This document shows positions 16,149 to 23,385 of a stretch of 33,133 bases of DNA, one piece after another. The translations under genes were made by a program, and so were the position numbers. Every line of letters starts with the position of its first letter. The stretch's first letter is position 1. Origin of the DNA: Acidimicrobiales bacterium (GTDB lineage Bacteria > Actinomycetota > Acidimicrobiia > Acidimicrobiales > Poriferisodalaceae); the NCBI GenBank assembly GCA_014239555.1, contig JAAZYR010000016.1:1-33133 (forward strand), written 5' to 3'. The notes beneath the pieces were generated by a model that was not told the DNA's origin, did not search any database, and was given only the letters and a program-made list of their open reading frames with translations.

Positions 16149-17030
16149 ATGGACATCAGCATCGCCGGCTTTTTTGGTAACTCACCACGTCGGGATTTGT
16201 CATTCGTTAGGGATTTCGCACAAACGGTGGAGGGCTTGGGATTTCGAACCCTTTCCCTGCCTGAACATGTGGTCTTTTTCCCAACGTATGAGTCCGATTA
16301 CCCCTATACGGATGACGGCGAACCAAATTGGGGGCCCGAGACTGGGATCTTTGACCCGTTATTTGTTGCACAGGCCGCTGCGCATTCCACAGATACCTTG
16401 CGCTTTCTCACCGGCGTGTTGATCTTGACTCAACGGCCGGCACTGTTGACAGCCAAGGAAATACTGACGCTCGATCACTTCACTGACGGGAGGTTCGAAC
16501 TAGGGGTTGGGTCTGGCTGGTCATGGGAGGAGTACGCAGCTCTTGGTGTTGACTTCGCGAAGCGAGGTCAACGTCTGGACGAGTACATAGAAGCTTTGCG
16601 TGTCGCGTGGACTCAAGAACGAGCGACCTATCAGGGCGAGTTTGTTCATTTCGAAGATGCAGTGATGAACCCGAAGCCCATTACTCCGGGTGGGCCTCCG
16701 ATCATCATCGGCGGAGATTCAGCTGCGGCAATGAGACGCGCGGCGCGCCTCGGGGACGGTTGGTACGGATGGTGGGCTCAACCTGACATCGAAGCCCATT
16801 TGGGCCAACTCGGCGAGATCTTGAACGCTCACGACAGGGACCTCACCGACGACAATTTCGACTTTAAGCTCGGACTCCCACTATCGGGAATTGATCCTGC
16901 TGAGATCGAATCTAAGGTCGAGATCGCGGCGTCACTTCAGGTTGATGAGCTTGTGCTCGCCCCAGCGGTTCCAACCAAAGATTTCGACAAGCATCTTGGC
17001 GTAATAGCCCAGGCAGCCGGGCTTACCTAA
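16149..17030 (+). CDS. LLM-class F420-dependent oxidoreductase
   Basis: A 293-residue member of the luciferase-like F420 group. The family landmarks are all present: LSLPEHVVFFP, LRFLTGVLILTQRPALLTAKEILTLDHFTDGR, FELGVGSGWSWEEYAALGVDFAKRGQRLDEYI and PPIIIGGDSAAAMRRAARLGDGWYGW. The reaction is probably an F420-dependent hydride transfer; the substrate is unknown. Start choice: the ATG at 16149 has a GAGGGGG Shine-Dalgarno at 16135-16141, which is better than the upstream TTG at 16128. It is divergent from carbonic anhydrase and convergent with the ClC channel gene. Confidence 0.92.
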   Translation: MDISIAGFFGNSPRRDLSFVRDFAQTVEGLGFRTLSLPEHVVFFPTYESDYPYTDDGEPNWGPETGIFDPLFVAQAAAHSTDTLRFLTGVLILTQRPALLTAKEILTLDHFTDGRFELGVGSGWSWEEYAALGVDFAKRGQRLDEYIEALRVAWTQERATYQGEFVHFEDAVMNPKPITPGGPPIIIGGDSAAAMRRAARLGDGWYGWWAQPDIEAHLGQLGEILNAHDRDLTDDNFDFKLGLPLSGIDPAEIESKVEIAASLQVDELVLAPAVPTKDFDKHLGVIAQAAGLT

Positions 17031-17045
17031 CTGAGTGACGCTTGA

Positions 17046-18794
17046 CTATCGCGGTTCGCTAGTTTCGTAGGCCTTCACGATGGAAACTCTGTTGGCGACG
17101 CCAAGGACGCGATCGTTCCAGTCGAGTACGGGAAGGAGGTCCGTGTTGGCGTTTTCGAGCATTTGCATGCCTTCTTCGAGGGTGGCCCCGGGATGAGCAA
17201 CGGGGTGATCGTCGCGAACCACTTCTAAAATTTTCCCATCTGGCGATTCTGCGAGTTTTGCCTCGGCGTCGCGAAGGTATGCGACACCCTCAAGAGCACG
17301 ATCAGTGCTCACCACGAGAAGCATCTCCTCTCGTCCTCGCTTCATTATCTCTATCGCTTGTCGCAACGATGCTGTTCTGAGAGTCGCCGCGTATTTAGCT
17401 TCAGCGGCTCCTACCAAGGCCACTTGACTCATGAGGTGATCGCCCTCTGACGGCGTGGGTCCCAACGCGTCTTTTCGGCGAAGCTTGACCTCGTAAATAG
17501 AGTCTTTCTTAATCGCTGTATAGGCAACGGTGGCTGCCGCACAAGCAGCCATCAGGGGCATTATCAAACCAAAGTCGTTCGTCATCTCAAAAACTATGAA
17601 GATGCTCGACATCGGAGCTTGAGCAGCCGCAGCGAAGACCGCCGCCATTCCAACTACTGCGTATGCGCCCGCAGGAGCCGTGGACGTAGGAAAAAGTTCG
17701 TGAACTATCTGACCGTAGGCAGAACCTAGGAGGGCACCAATAAACAGTGCGGGCGAAAAAATTCCTCCAGATCCTCCAGATCCGAGAGTCAACGCTGTTG
17801 CCAACATTTTGCCAAGCAAAAGAAGCAACAACAGCCGGAACGCAAACTCTCCAGCGAGAGCTTTGTCTATGCCTGACAGCCCTGACCCGAGCAGGTCGAA
17901 TGAGATGGCACCCAATATCCCTACTGCTAGGGCACCAATCGCGGGCCGAAAGTCGGCTAAGACCGGGAGGGCGTCAAACCGGTCCTCTACGAAGTACAGA
18001 AGGCGCACGAACCCGACCGCTACGATCGCCGCTACTACGCCCAGTAGCGCGTAGAAAATCAATTCAGTGGGATGAACCAAATGGTGAACTTCTGCGGTTA
18101 ACACCGATTCATCACCTACGAGCACTCGCCACACGGCATTGGCTGCAACGGCCGAAATCACCACGGTCGAGAACCCACGAGCAGTGAAGGATCGGAGCAC
18201 CACTTCGAGAGCGAAGAAAACCCCTGCTAATGGCGCATTGAAAACAGCAGCGACGCCAGCTGCCGCGCCGGCCGCTACGAAGGTGGAACGGCGTCGGTCC
18301 GACATTCGAAATAATCGTGCCAGGGTCGAACCCAAGGCCGAACCGATCTGGACGATAGGGCCCTCTCGACCCGCCGACCCTCCCGAGCCGATGGTGAGGG
18401 CCGAAGCAACTGCCTTGACGTAGGCAACTCGCGTTCTGATTCGTCCTCCTCGACGGTTCACTGCCTCCATGACCTCGGGAACACCGTGGCCTCTGGCCTC
18501 TGAGGCAGCACGGCTTACGAGAGGGCCAACAAGAAGCCCGCCTATCACGATTCCTGGTATGTATCGAAAAGCGCCCAGACCATCAGACCAGTCGGCAAGT
18601 CGACCGAATACTTCCTCACTGAGAAAGTCGATCAAATAATGAAACGCGACGGCCGCTAAGCCTCCAACTAACCCAATGACAACCGCCATGAAGGCGAAGG
18701 TTTGATTCTCTGTGAGACGAATTCCCGCGAGTTGTCTTCCAAAGGTCCGAACTCGAAAGATTCGTCCAAGAAGGACCCGGGATCGTCGCAGCAT
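17046..18794 (-). CDS. ClC-family chloride channel/antiporter with CBS domains
   Basis: A membrane protein of about 582 residues with the ClC fold, then two C-terminal CBS domains. Selectivity-filter segments are GHGVPEVM, GSGGSAGREGP (with the gating Glu) and GSGGSGGIFSPALF; the first has His where many chloride transporters have Ser (GSGIP), as in many bacterial CBS-bearing members. The C-terminal ~130 residues contain the paired CBS motifs (EMLLVVSTDRALEGVAYLRD and TDLLPVLDWNDRVLGVA), possibly nucleotide sensing. The frame stays open to 18881, but that start would place a palindromic operator-like site in the first codons; the ATG at 18794, just before RRSRVLLGR, is preferred, though ATG at 18857 cannot be excluded. 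It is divergent from the DtxR-type regulator. Confidence 0.9.
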   Translation of the reverse strand: MLRRSRVLLGRIFRVRTFGRQLAGIRLTENQTFAFMAVVIGLVGGLAAVAFHYLIDFLSEEVFGRLADWSDGLGAFRYIPGIVIGGLLVGPLVSRAASEARGHGVPEVMEAVNRRGGRIRTRVAYVKAVASALTIGSGGSAGREGPIVQIGSALGSTLARLFRMSDRRRSTFVAAGAAAGVAAVFNAPLAGVFFALEVVLRSFTARGFSTVVISAVAANAVWRVLVGDESVLTAEVHHLVHPTELIFYALLGVVAAIVAVGFVRLLYFVEDRFDALPVLADFRPAIGALAVGILGAISFDLLGSGLSGIDKALAGEFAFRLLLLLLLGKMLATALTLGSGGSGGIFSPALFIGALLGSAYGQIVHELFPTSTAPAGAYAVVGMAAVFAAAAQAPMSSIFIVFEMTNDFGLIMPLMAACAAATVAYTAIKKDSIYEVKLRRKDALGPTPSEGDHLMSQVALVGAAEAKYAATLRTASLRQAIEIMKRGREEMLLVVSTDRALEGVAYLRDAEAKLAESPDGKILEVVRDDHPVAHPGATLEEGMQMLENANTDLLPVLDWNDRVLGVANRVSIVKAYETSEPR

Positions 18795-18862
18795 CAGGCG
18801 CCGACCGTAGCTGTTCCCAGGCCATCTGCTTTCGTGAAAGAAACAAAAACAACCCATTTTTT

Positions 18863-18880
18863 TGTTAAGGGTCCCTAACA
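18863..18880. promoter_or_regulatory. Imperfect palindrome, candidate DtxR-family operator
   Basis: TGTTAAGGGTCCCTAACA is an 18-base near-palindrome with seven of nine base pairs symmetric. It lies in the divergent region between the ClC gene and the dtxR-like gene, about 45 bases before the latter's start. It resembles but does not match the IdeR/DtxR box (TTAGGTTAGGCTAACCTAA), sharing the TTA..GG / CC..TAA arms. Autoregulation by the neighbouring regulator is an inference. Confidence 0.4.
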
Positions 18881-18924
18881 TTTGGGGGTCGAGATTCGTA
18901 CGGTCTTGCTGGTAGGGTCGTTGC

Positions 18925-19602
18925 GTGCCCTATGAACCAACTGAGCACCATCCTGCTTTCGAGGAATACAGCGAAGCGATCTTCGAGCTAGCAGAAGATG
19001 GTGTACCCGTAATCCAGGCCAGGATTTCCGAACGGCTTGAGGTATCTCGTCCTGCGGTGAGCGAAATGATCCGTCGCATGGAACGGGAAGATCTCGTCAG
19101 CGTCGGGGGTAACGGTGAGATCACACTGACCAACGAGGGCGCCGAGTTAGCCACAACTATCGTGCGACGCCATCGTCTTGCCGAATGTTTTCTCACAGAT
19201 GTTCTGGGGCTCAATTGGACTGATGCTCACAGCGAAGCCGGACGGTGGGAGCATGTCATCTCCCCTGTCGTTGAAGCCGCGATGTTGCAAGCCTTGGGGG
19301 ATCCCCAGACTTGCCCTCATGGGAATCCGATCCCCGGCAGTGGCTATAAGGAGCCTGAAAGCGCTGTTGTGCTTTCCCAGATTGACGCCGGCGACACCTT
19401 CACGGTCTTGCGCATTCCCGAGGAGTTGGAATGGGAAACTGGCCAACTTGAATTTCTTGAAAGCACTGGACTCATGCCCGGCCGGACTGGGGTTATGTTG
19501 TCTTTTGCCCCAGATGGGACAGCAACAATCGAAGTGGGCGATAACCCGTTCGGGGTTGGTGGACCAACAGCAGACCGCATTGTTGTAACTCCGGGCGTAT
19601 GA
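18925..19602 (+). CDS. DtxR/MntR-family metal-dependent transcriptional regulator
   Basis: A 225-residue DtxR-type regulator starting with GTG. It has an N-terminal winged helix (RISERLEVSRPAVSEMIRRMERE), the metal-binding dimerisation domain, and a C-terminal FeoA/SH3-like domain from about residue 140. Ancillary metal site residues His83, Glu87 and His102 are kept (RRHRLAE and DAH). In the primary site Glu109 and His110 are kept, Glu14 replaces the Met10 of DtxR, and Gly106 stands where DtxR has Cys102 and MntR has Glu99. So the primary site lacks one usual ligand. It overlaps the ABC ATPase gene by four bases and is very probably the iron- or manganese-dependent repressor of that transporter. 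Confidence 0.93.
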   Translation: MPYEPTEHHPAFEEYSEAIFELAEDGVPVIQARISERLEVSRPAVSEMIRRMEREDLVSVGGNGEITLTNEGAELATTIVRRHRLAECFLTDVLGLNWTDAHSEAGRWEHVISPVVEAAMLQALGDPQTCPHGNPIPGSGYKEPESAVVLSQIDAGDTFTVLRIPEELEWETGQLEFLESTGLMPGRTGVMLSFAPDGTATIEVGDNPFGVGGPTADRIVVTPGV

Positions 19603-20624
19603 CAGCAACCGCGGCACGCGGGGTCGTGATTGATGACCTTGAGCATTCTTATGACCGAGATCCGGTGTTGCATGGGGTCTCGCTCAGTGTGAATCCCGGT
19701 GAGTCAATGGCACTGTTGGGTCCAAGCGGGTGCGGAAAAACGACGTTACTTCGACTCATCGCGGGCCTCGAAAAACCTTCGGTTGGGTCGATCAGCATCG
19801 GCGGCGAGATTGTCGCGGGCGACGCCTGGGTGCCGCCTGATCGCAGACATGTAGGGATGGTGTTTCAAGATTGGGCTTTGTTCCCTCATCTTTCGGTAGC
19901 AGACAACGTTGGGTACGGAATCAAAAAATCGCCGGAACGAGCTCGAGAAGTGGGCGCTGCACTGGAAATGATGGAGTTAGCCGATCTCGGTGATCGTATG
20001 CCGGCGACTCTGTCTGGGGGTCAGCAACAACGAGTTGCGCTCGCCAGAGCGCTTGCCCCTCGACCGGGAGTGCTCCTACTTGATGAACCCTTCTCAAATC
20101 TTGATACCAGCTTGCGCGTCGAAGTCCGGACCGAGGTTCACCGCCTGTTCGCGGACTTAGGTATTACGTCGATATTTGTTACTCACGATCAAGATGAAGC
20201 GTTCGTTGTCGGAGACCGAGTAGCGGTAATGAGAAACGGCCGCATCGTTCAAACCGACATTCCTCGCGTTATCTACCACCAACCGACGGACCGTTGGACA
20301 GCAGAATTCGTTGGAACGGTGTCGGTGTTAGAGGGTGATGCGTCCAATGGGACAGCCAAATGTTCACTCGGTTCTATCCCAGTCAGTCCCGATCTCCGGG
20401 GACCGGTAGATCTGGTATTACGACCTGAACAGCTATCTCTCGAACCCGGGGATCAAGCAGTCGTTGAGTTAGTCGAATATTACGGCCATGACACCTTGAT
20501 CTTCATTGCTCTGGGTGGTGAACAACTCGGTGTTCGATGTGCGGAGTCAGCGCCCTATGTCCGCGGTGACCGTGTCCAGGTGACGTTCACAGGAGAAGTT
20601 GCGTCCGCATTTGAGATCAGTTAA
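19599..20624 (+). CDS. Ferric iron ABC transporter ATP-binding protein (FbpC-like)
   Basis: A 341-residue ABC ATPase. Walker A is GPSGCGKTT (41-49), the Q-loop is in MVFQDWALFPHLSVADNV, the signature LSGGQQQ is at 138-144, Walker B LLLDEP with catalytic Glu163, D-loop SNLD, and the switch His196 in VTHDQDEA. The C-terminal 110 residues (LVLRPEQLSLEP and following) form a TOBE-like regulatory domain. The DWALFPHLSV wording is typical of Fe3+ / CUT1-class importers such as FbpC. It energises the FbpA/FbpB-type proteins encoded at 22323-24974, from which it is separated by an oppositely oriented glycosyltransferase gene. It overlaps the DtxR-type regulator, so its expression should follow metal status. 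Confidence 0.92.
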   Translation: MTATAARGVVIDDLEHSYDRDPVLHGVSLSVNPGESMALLGPSGCGKTTLLRLIAGLEKPSVGSISIGGEIVAGDAWVPPDRRHVGMVFQDWALFPHLSVADNVGYGIKKSPERAREVGAALEMMELADLGDRMPATLSGGQQQRVALARALAPRPGVLLLDEPFSNLDTSLRVEVRTEVHRLFADLGITSIFVTHDQDEAFVVGDRVAVMRNGRIVQTDIPRVIYHQPTDRWTAEFVGTVSVLEGDASNGTAKCSLGSIPVSPDLRGPVDLVLRPEQLSLEPGDQAVVELVEYYGHDTLIFIALGGEQLGVRCAESAPYVRGDRVQVTFTGEVASAFEIS

Positions 20625-20630
20625 TCAAAG

Positions 20631-22256
20631 CTAGACGGCGTTAATCTCGCGGTAGACGGCTGGTACAACGTTGCGCAGGTAACTGCCTAGCTTGATGAAG
20701 CTTTCGCCGGTTGTCCGGAAGTGATAGCTGATCGGTACTTCGCTGTAGCGAAATCCTTTGGCGAGAAGATCCAGCGTCAAGACTTGCGCATAGTTGAAGT
20801 TGTGAATGATTTCAGCGCTCTGGGCAGCATCTGCAGAAAGCGCTCGATAACCGGACTGTCCGTCCGTAATTCGTTGACGGGCGACAAGCTGTAAGCAACG
20901 AGTAGGAACGTGGTTCCCGAACCTACGATGTGGGCGCATGTGGTCGATACGTCCAAGGAAGCGGCTGCCAATCACATAATCGGCCTGTCCGTCGAGAATC
21001 GGAGCTACGACGTTGTCCAATTCTTCTGGCGGGTACTCACCATCAGCGTCGCAGAACACCACGGCGGCCGCCTCTCGATCTACCCCGATTTGGAGACCGA
21101 CACGCACTGCGGCACCCAAACCTTGATTCTCGCCGAGTTCAACAACTTCGGCACCAGCCGCTAGAGCGCGAGCAACTGTCGCATCAGTCGAGCCGTCATC
21201 AACAATTACGGTATGAACGGCGTGGCCATGAACACTCGCTGGAACCCGCTCAATGCAACCTGCTACCGCCGCTTCCTCGTTGTACGCGGGCATGAAAAGA
21301 AGAACCGGCGATGTAGGGGAAATCACCGGCCTTGCTACTGATTCCCGTGACTTGGGAAGACGAATTCGGCCTGCCAATGACGGGCCTGGCACGAAGGTAG
21401 CCACTAGCCCCACGGTCAAGGAATACGCCGTTTTAAGGGCGTGGGCACCTAATGCAGCGATCAGCGCAGACTCAGCGTCATATCCAAGCGATACGTAGGC
21501 AGCTACGGCAGCGGCTTCATATGTTCCGAACCCTCCGGGGGCGATTGCTGCGATCTGAGCGGCAACAGCAACTGCGGTTACCAGCACGGCCTCCGACCAA
21601 GAAAGATCGATGCCGACCCACGTTGCCACCTGTCGGACCAGAATCGACTCTGCCAACCAAGCGACAGTGGAAAGCCCCAGCGCGATCATTCCGGGCATCG
21701 CAACGTCTTGTCGTCGGCGCGCAATCGTGAGAAGCCAACGCCAACCAACCAGAGATCCAAGAACGACAACCCCAAGTAATAACCAGCCCGCAATTCCGAC
21801 CAATCCGAAAAACGCGCTGGGGGCGACCAAAAGCCCTAACACCACTACCGTGAGCATGTCGGCCGAACGCAGAGTGAGCGTCGACACAGTAGCGACCTCG
21901 AGACCTACGCGTTGACGTCGAACGACGCTGACAACCCGCAAAGGCTCCCCCAAACGAAAAGGGAGGACGTGATTCGCACCGAGAGAGATGTGAATTCCGG
22001 CAAGGGCGTGGCTAAAGGGCAGTCCAGGTAAGACTCGTTGCCAAGCGATAGCCCGCAAAACGAACGCAAAACCAAATGCCGCTAAGGCTCCGATAACTCC
22101 GGCAGGCTGCTCAGCTGCTTGCCGAGCGGCTCCGCCAAACGCCGCTCCGTCGACACTTGGGGCGATGATAAACGCGGCCACAAACCCAACTGCCACGCCT
22201 ATTCCTATGACCACTCGGATAGGGAGGCGGCTTCGCAAATATGCGACTAAGTTCAC
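20631..22256 (-). CDS. Flippase-like LPTM membrane domain fused to a GT2 glycosyltransferase
   Basis: A two-domain protein of about 541 residues. The N-terminal ~300 residues carry about eight hydrophobic helices with the LPTM/flippase-like signature (ANHVLPFRLGEPLRV, APGGFGTYEAA). From about residue 325 a family 2 glycosyltransferase follows: VLLFMPAYNEEAAV, IVDDGSTDATV, CDADGEYPPEEL and the polyprenyl-phosphate sugar transferase-like ITDGQSGYRALS and YHFRTTGESFIKL. It probably makes or moves a polyprenyl-linked sugar at the cytoplasmic membrane. The GTG at 22256 (MNLVAYLRSR) just before the first helix is preferred; the frame is open to 22394, which would overlap the divergent iron-binding lipoprotein gene. 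It is convergent with the FbpC-type ATPase with six bases between them. Confidence 0.87.
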   Translation of the reverse strand: MNLVAYLRSRLPIRVVIGIGVAVGFVAAFIIAPSVDGAAFGGAARQAAEQPAGVIGALAAFGFAFVLRAIAWQRVLPGLPFSHALAGIHISLGANHVLPFRLGEPLRVVSVVRRQRVGLEVATVSTLTLRSADMLTVVVLGLLVAPSAFFGLVGIAGWLLLGVVVLGSLVGWRWLLTIARRRQDVAMPGMIALGLSTVAWLAESILVRQVATWVGIDLSWSEAVLVTAVAVAAQIAAIAPGGFGTYEAAAVAAYVSLGYDAESALIAALGAHALKTAYSLTVGLVATFVPGPSLAGRIRLPKSRESVARPVISPTSPVLLFMPAYNEEAAVAGCIERVPASVHGHAVHTVIVDDGSTDATVARALAAGAEVVELGENQGLGAAVRVGLQIGVDREAAAVVFCDADGEYPPEELDNVVAPILDGQADYVIGSRFLGRIDHMRPHRRFGNHVPTRCLQLVARQRITDGQSGYRALSADAAQSAEIIHNFNYAQVLTLDLLAKGFRYSEVPISYHFRTTGESFIKLGSYLRNVVPAVYREINAV

Positions 22257-22273
22257 GCCACACACTCTATGAC

Positions 22274-22289
22274 GTAAAGCTGGCTTTAC
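22274..22289. promoter_or_regulatory. Perfect inverted repeat, candidate operator
   Basis: GTAAAGC-TG-GCTTTAC is a perfect 7-base inverted repeat with a two-base spacer, and flanking bases extend the symmetry (GA upstream, TC downstream, one mismatch). It lies between the divergent glycosyltransferase and iron-binding lipoprotein genes. Its right arm overlaps TTTACA (22285-22290), a fair -35 element that is 18 bases from TAGTTT (22309-22314). Repressor binding here would block that promoter. Confidence 0.5.
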
Positions 22290-22314
22290 ATCTTTCCTCA
22301 AGTTTGGGTAGTTT
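22285..22314 (+). promoter_or_regulatory. Candidate promoter for the iron-binding lipoprotein
   Basis: TTTACA (22285-22290) and TAGTTT (22309-22314), spaced by 18 bases, form a sigma-70-like promoter. The ATG at 22323 is eight bases after the -10 and has no Shine-Dalgarno, so the transcript may be leaderless, which is common in Actinobacteria. Confidence 0.35.
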
Positions 22315-22322
22315 TCTATCTT

Positions 22323-23385
22323 ATGTTTAGACGACTGCTCCCCATCTTCATCGCCTTCGGCATGTTCGGTACTGCTTGTGGCAGTTCCAATCAACTACAA
22401 ATCGACGGGTCAGCAGCAGAGATCAATCCCGATGCGTGCGTGGCCGGCACCAACCGTGAGGTCACTATCTACTCCGGGCGAACAGAAAACCTCATCGAAC
22501 CTGTACTTGAGGCATTCGCATGCGCGACAGGGATCAGCGTGCAGGTTCGCTGGGGAAGTTCAACTCAGCTAGCTCTACTCATTGATGAAGAAGGCGATCG
22601 TAGCCCCGCCGACATTTTCCTAAGTCGCTCCCCTGGTCCCGTCGGTTTCCTGGAATCTAAAGGTCTCCTGGGAACAATAAACAGCGACATCCTTAACCTC
22701 GTTTCTAATGAAAATCGCTCGACGGAAGGCCGTTGGGTGGGTTTCTCGGGTCGAAAAAGAGTTCTCGTCTACAACATCGACCTTGTGTCAGAGGCAGAAC
22801 TCCCAACTTCAGTCTTTGATCTCACCGAAAAAAAGTGGCGAAGCAAAGTGGCCATCCCAGCGACAAACGGCTCATTCGTTGATTGGTTCACAGTGTTTCG
22901 CGATCAGTACGGCACTGATATAGCCACCAAGTGGCTCGACGATATGGTTGACAACGAAGCTCGCTATTACCCAAACAATCGCTCGATCGTCGAAGCCACA
23001 GGTCGCGGTGAAATTGAGATGGGTCTTGTGAACCACTACTACAACTACCAAGAGGTGGCTGTAGCAGGAGATGACCATCGAGCCAAAAATCACAATCTTG
23101 GCGACAATGACATTGGTTCTCTTCTCATCATCACCGCGGCAACGGTTTTGGACTCTTCAAAGAATCCCGACGAGGCGAACGAACTGCTGGCGTATTTACT
23201 GACCGCTCCCGTGCAGAGTTATTTCACAAATCGGACCATACCCGCTCGCGGGGGGCATTCGACCAAATGTCGCGTTGCCATCACTCACCGCTCTTGAAAT
23301 CGGTTCAGTAGATTTCGACAATTTGGGAGGCGGCTTTGAAGAGACGGCTCGAATCATCGAAGCAAGCGGTATTCAAAATCAATGA
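22323..23385 (+). CDS. Ferric iron-binding lipoprotein (FbpA-like), frameshifted near the 3' end
   Basis: An extracytoplasmic iron-binding protein. The signal peptide ends in a lipobox, FGTAC with Cys19. The mature part follows FbpA/FutA closely: EVTIYSGRTENLIEPV, PADIFLSRSPG, GRKRVLVYNI, KWRSKVAIP and NHYYNYQ, whose Tyr239-Tyr240 pair are the usual Fe3+ ligands. As written, the frame ends early at 23297 with an unrelated tail. From about 23239 the +1 frame continues as YPLAGGIRPN and on to a TGA at 23383-23385 that overlaps the permease ATG, exactly as expected for the intact gene. One extra base is present, either near 23236-23239 or in the six-G run at 23250-23255. The repaired protein would be 353 residues. 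This may be a real lesion, phase variation or a sequencing error. Confidence 0.85.

Noticed and set aside
18844..18863. Terminator formed by the T-rich and A-rich tracts before dtxR
   Set aside because: The AACAAAAA / TTTTTGTT arms would make a weak A-U stem with a large loop; it is more likely promoter or leader sequence.
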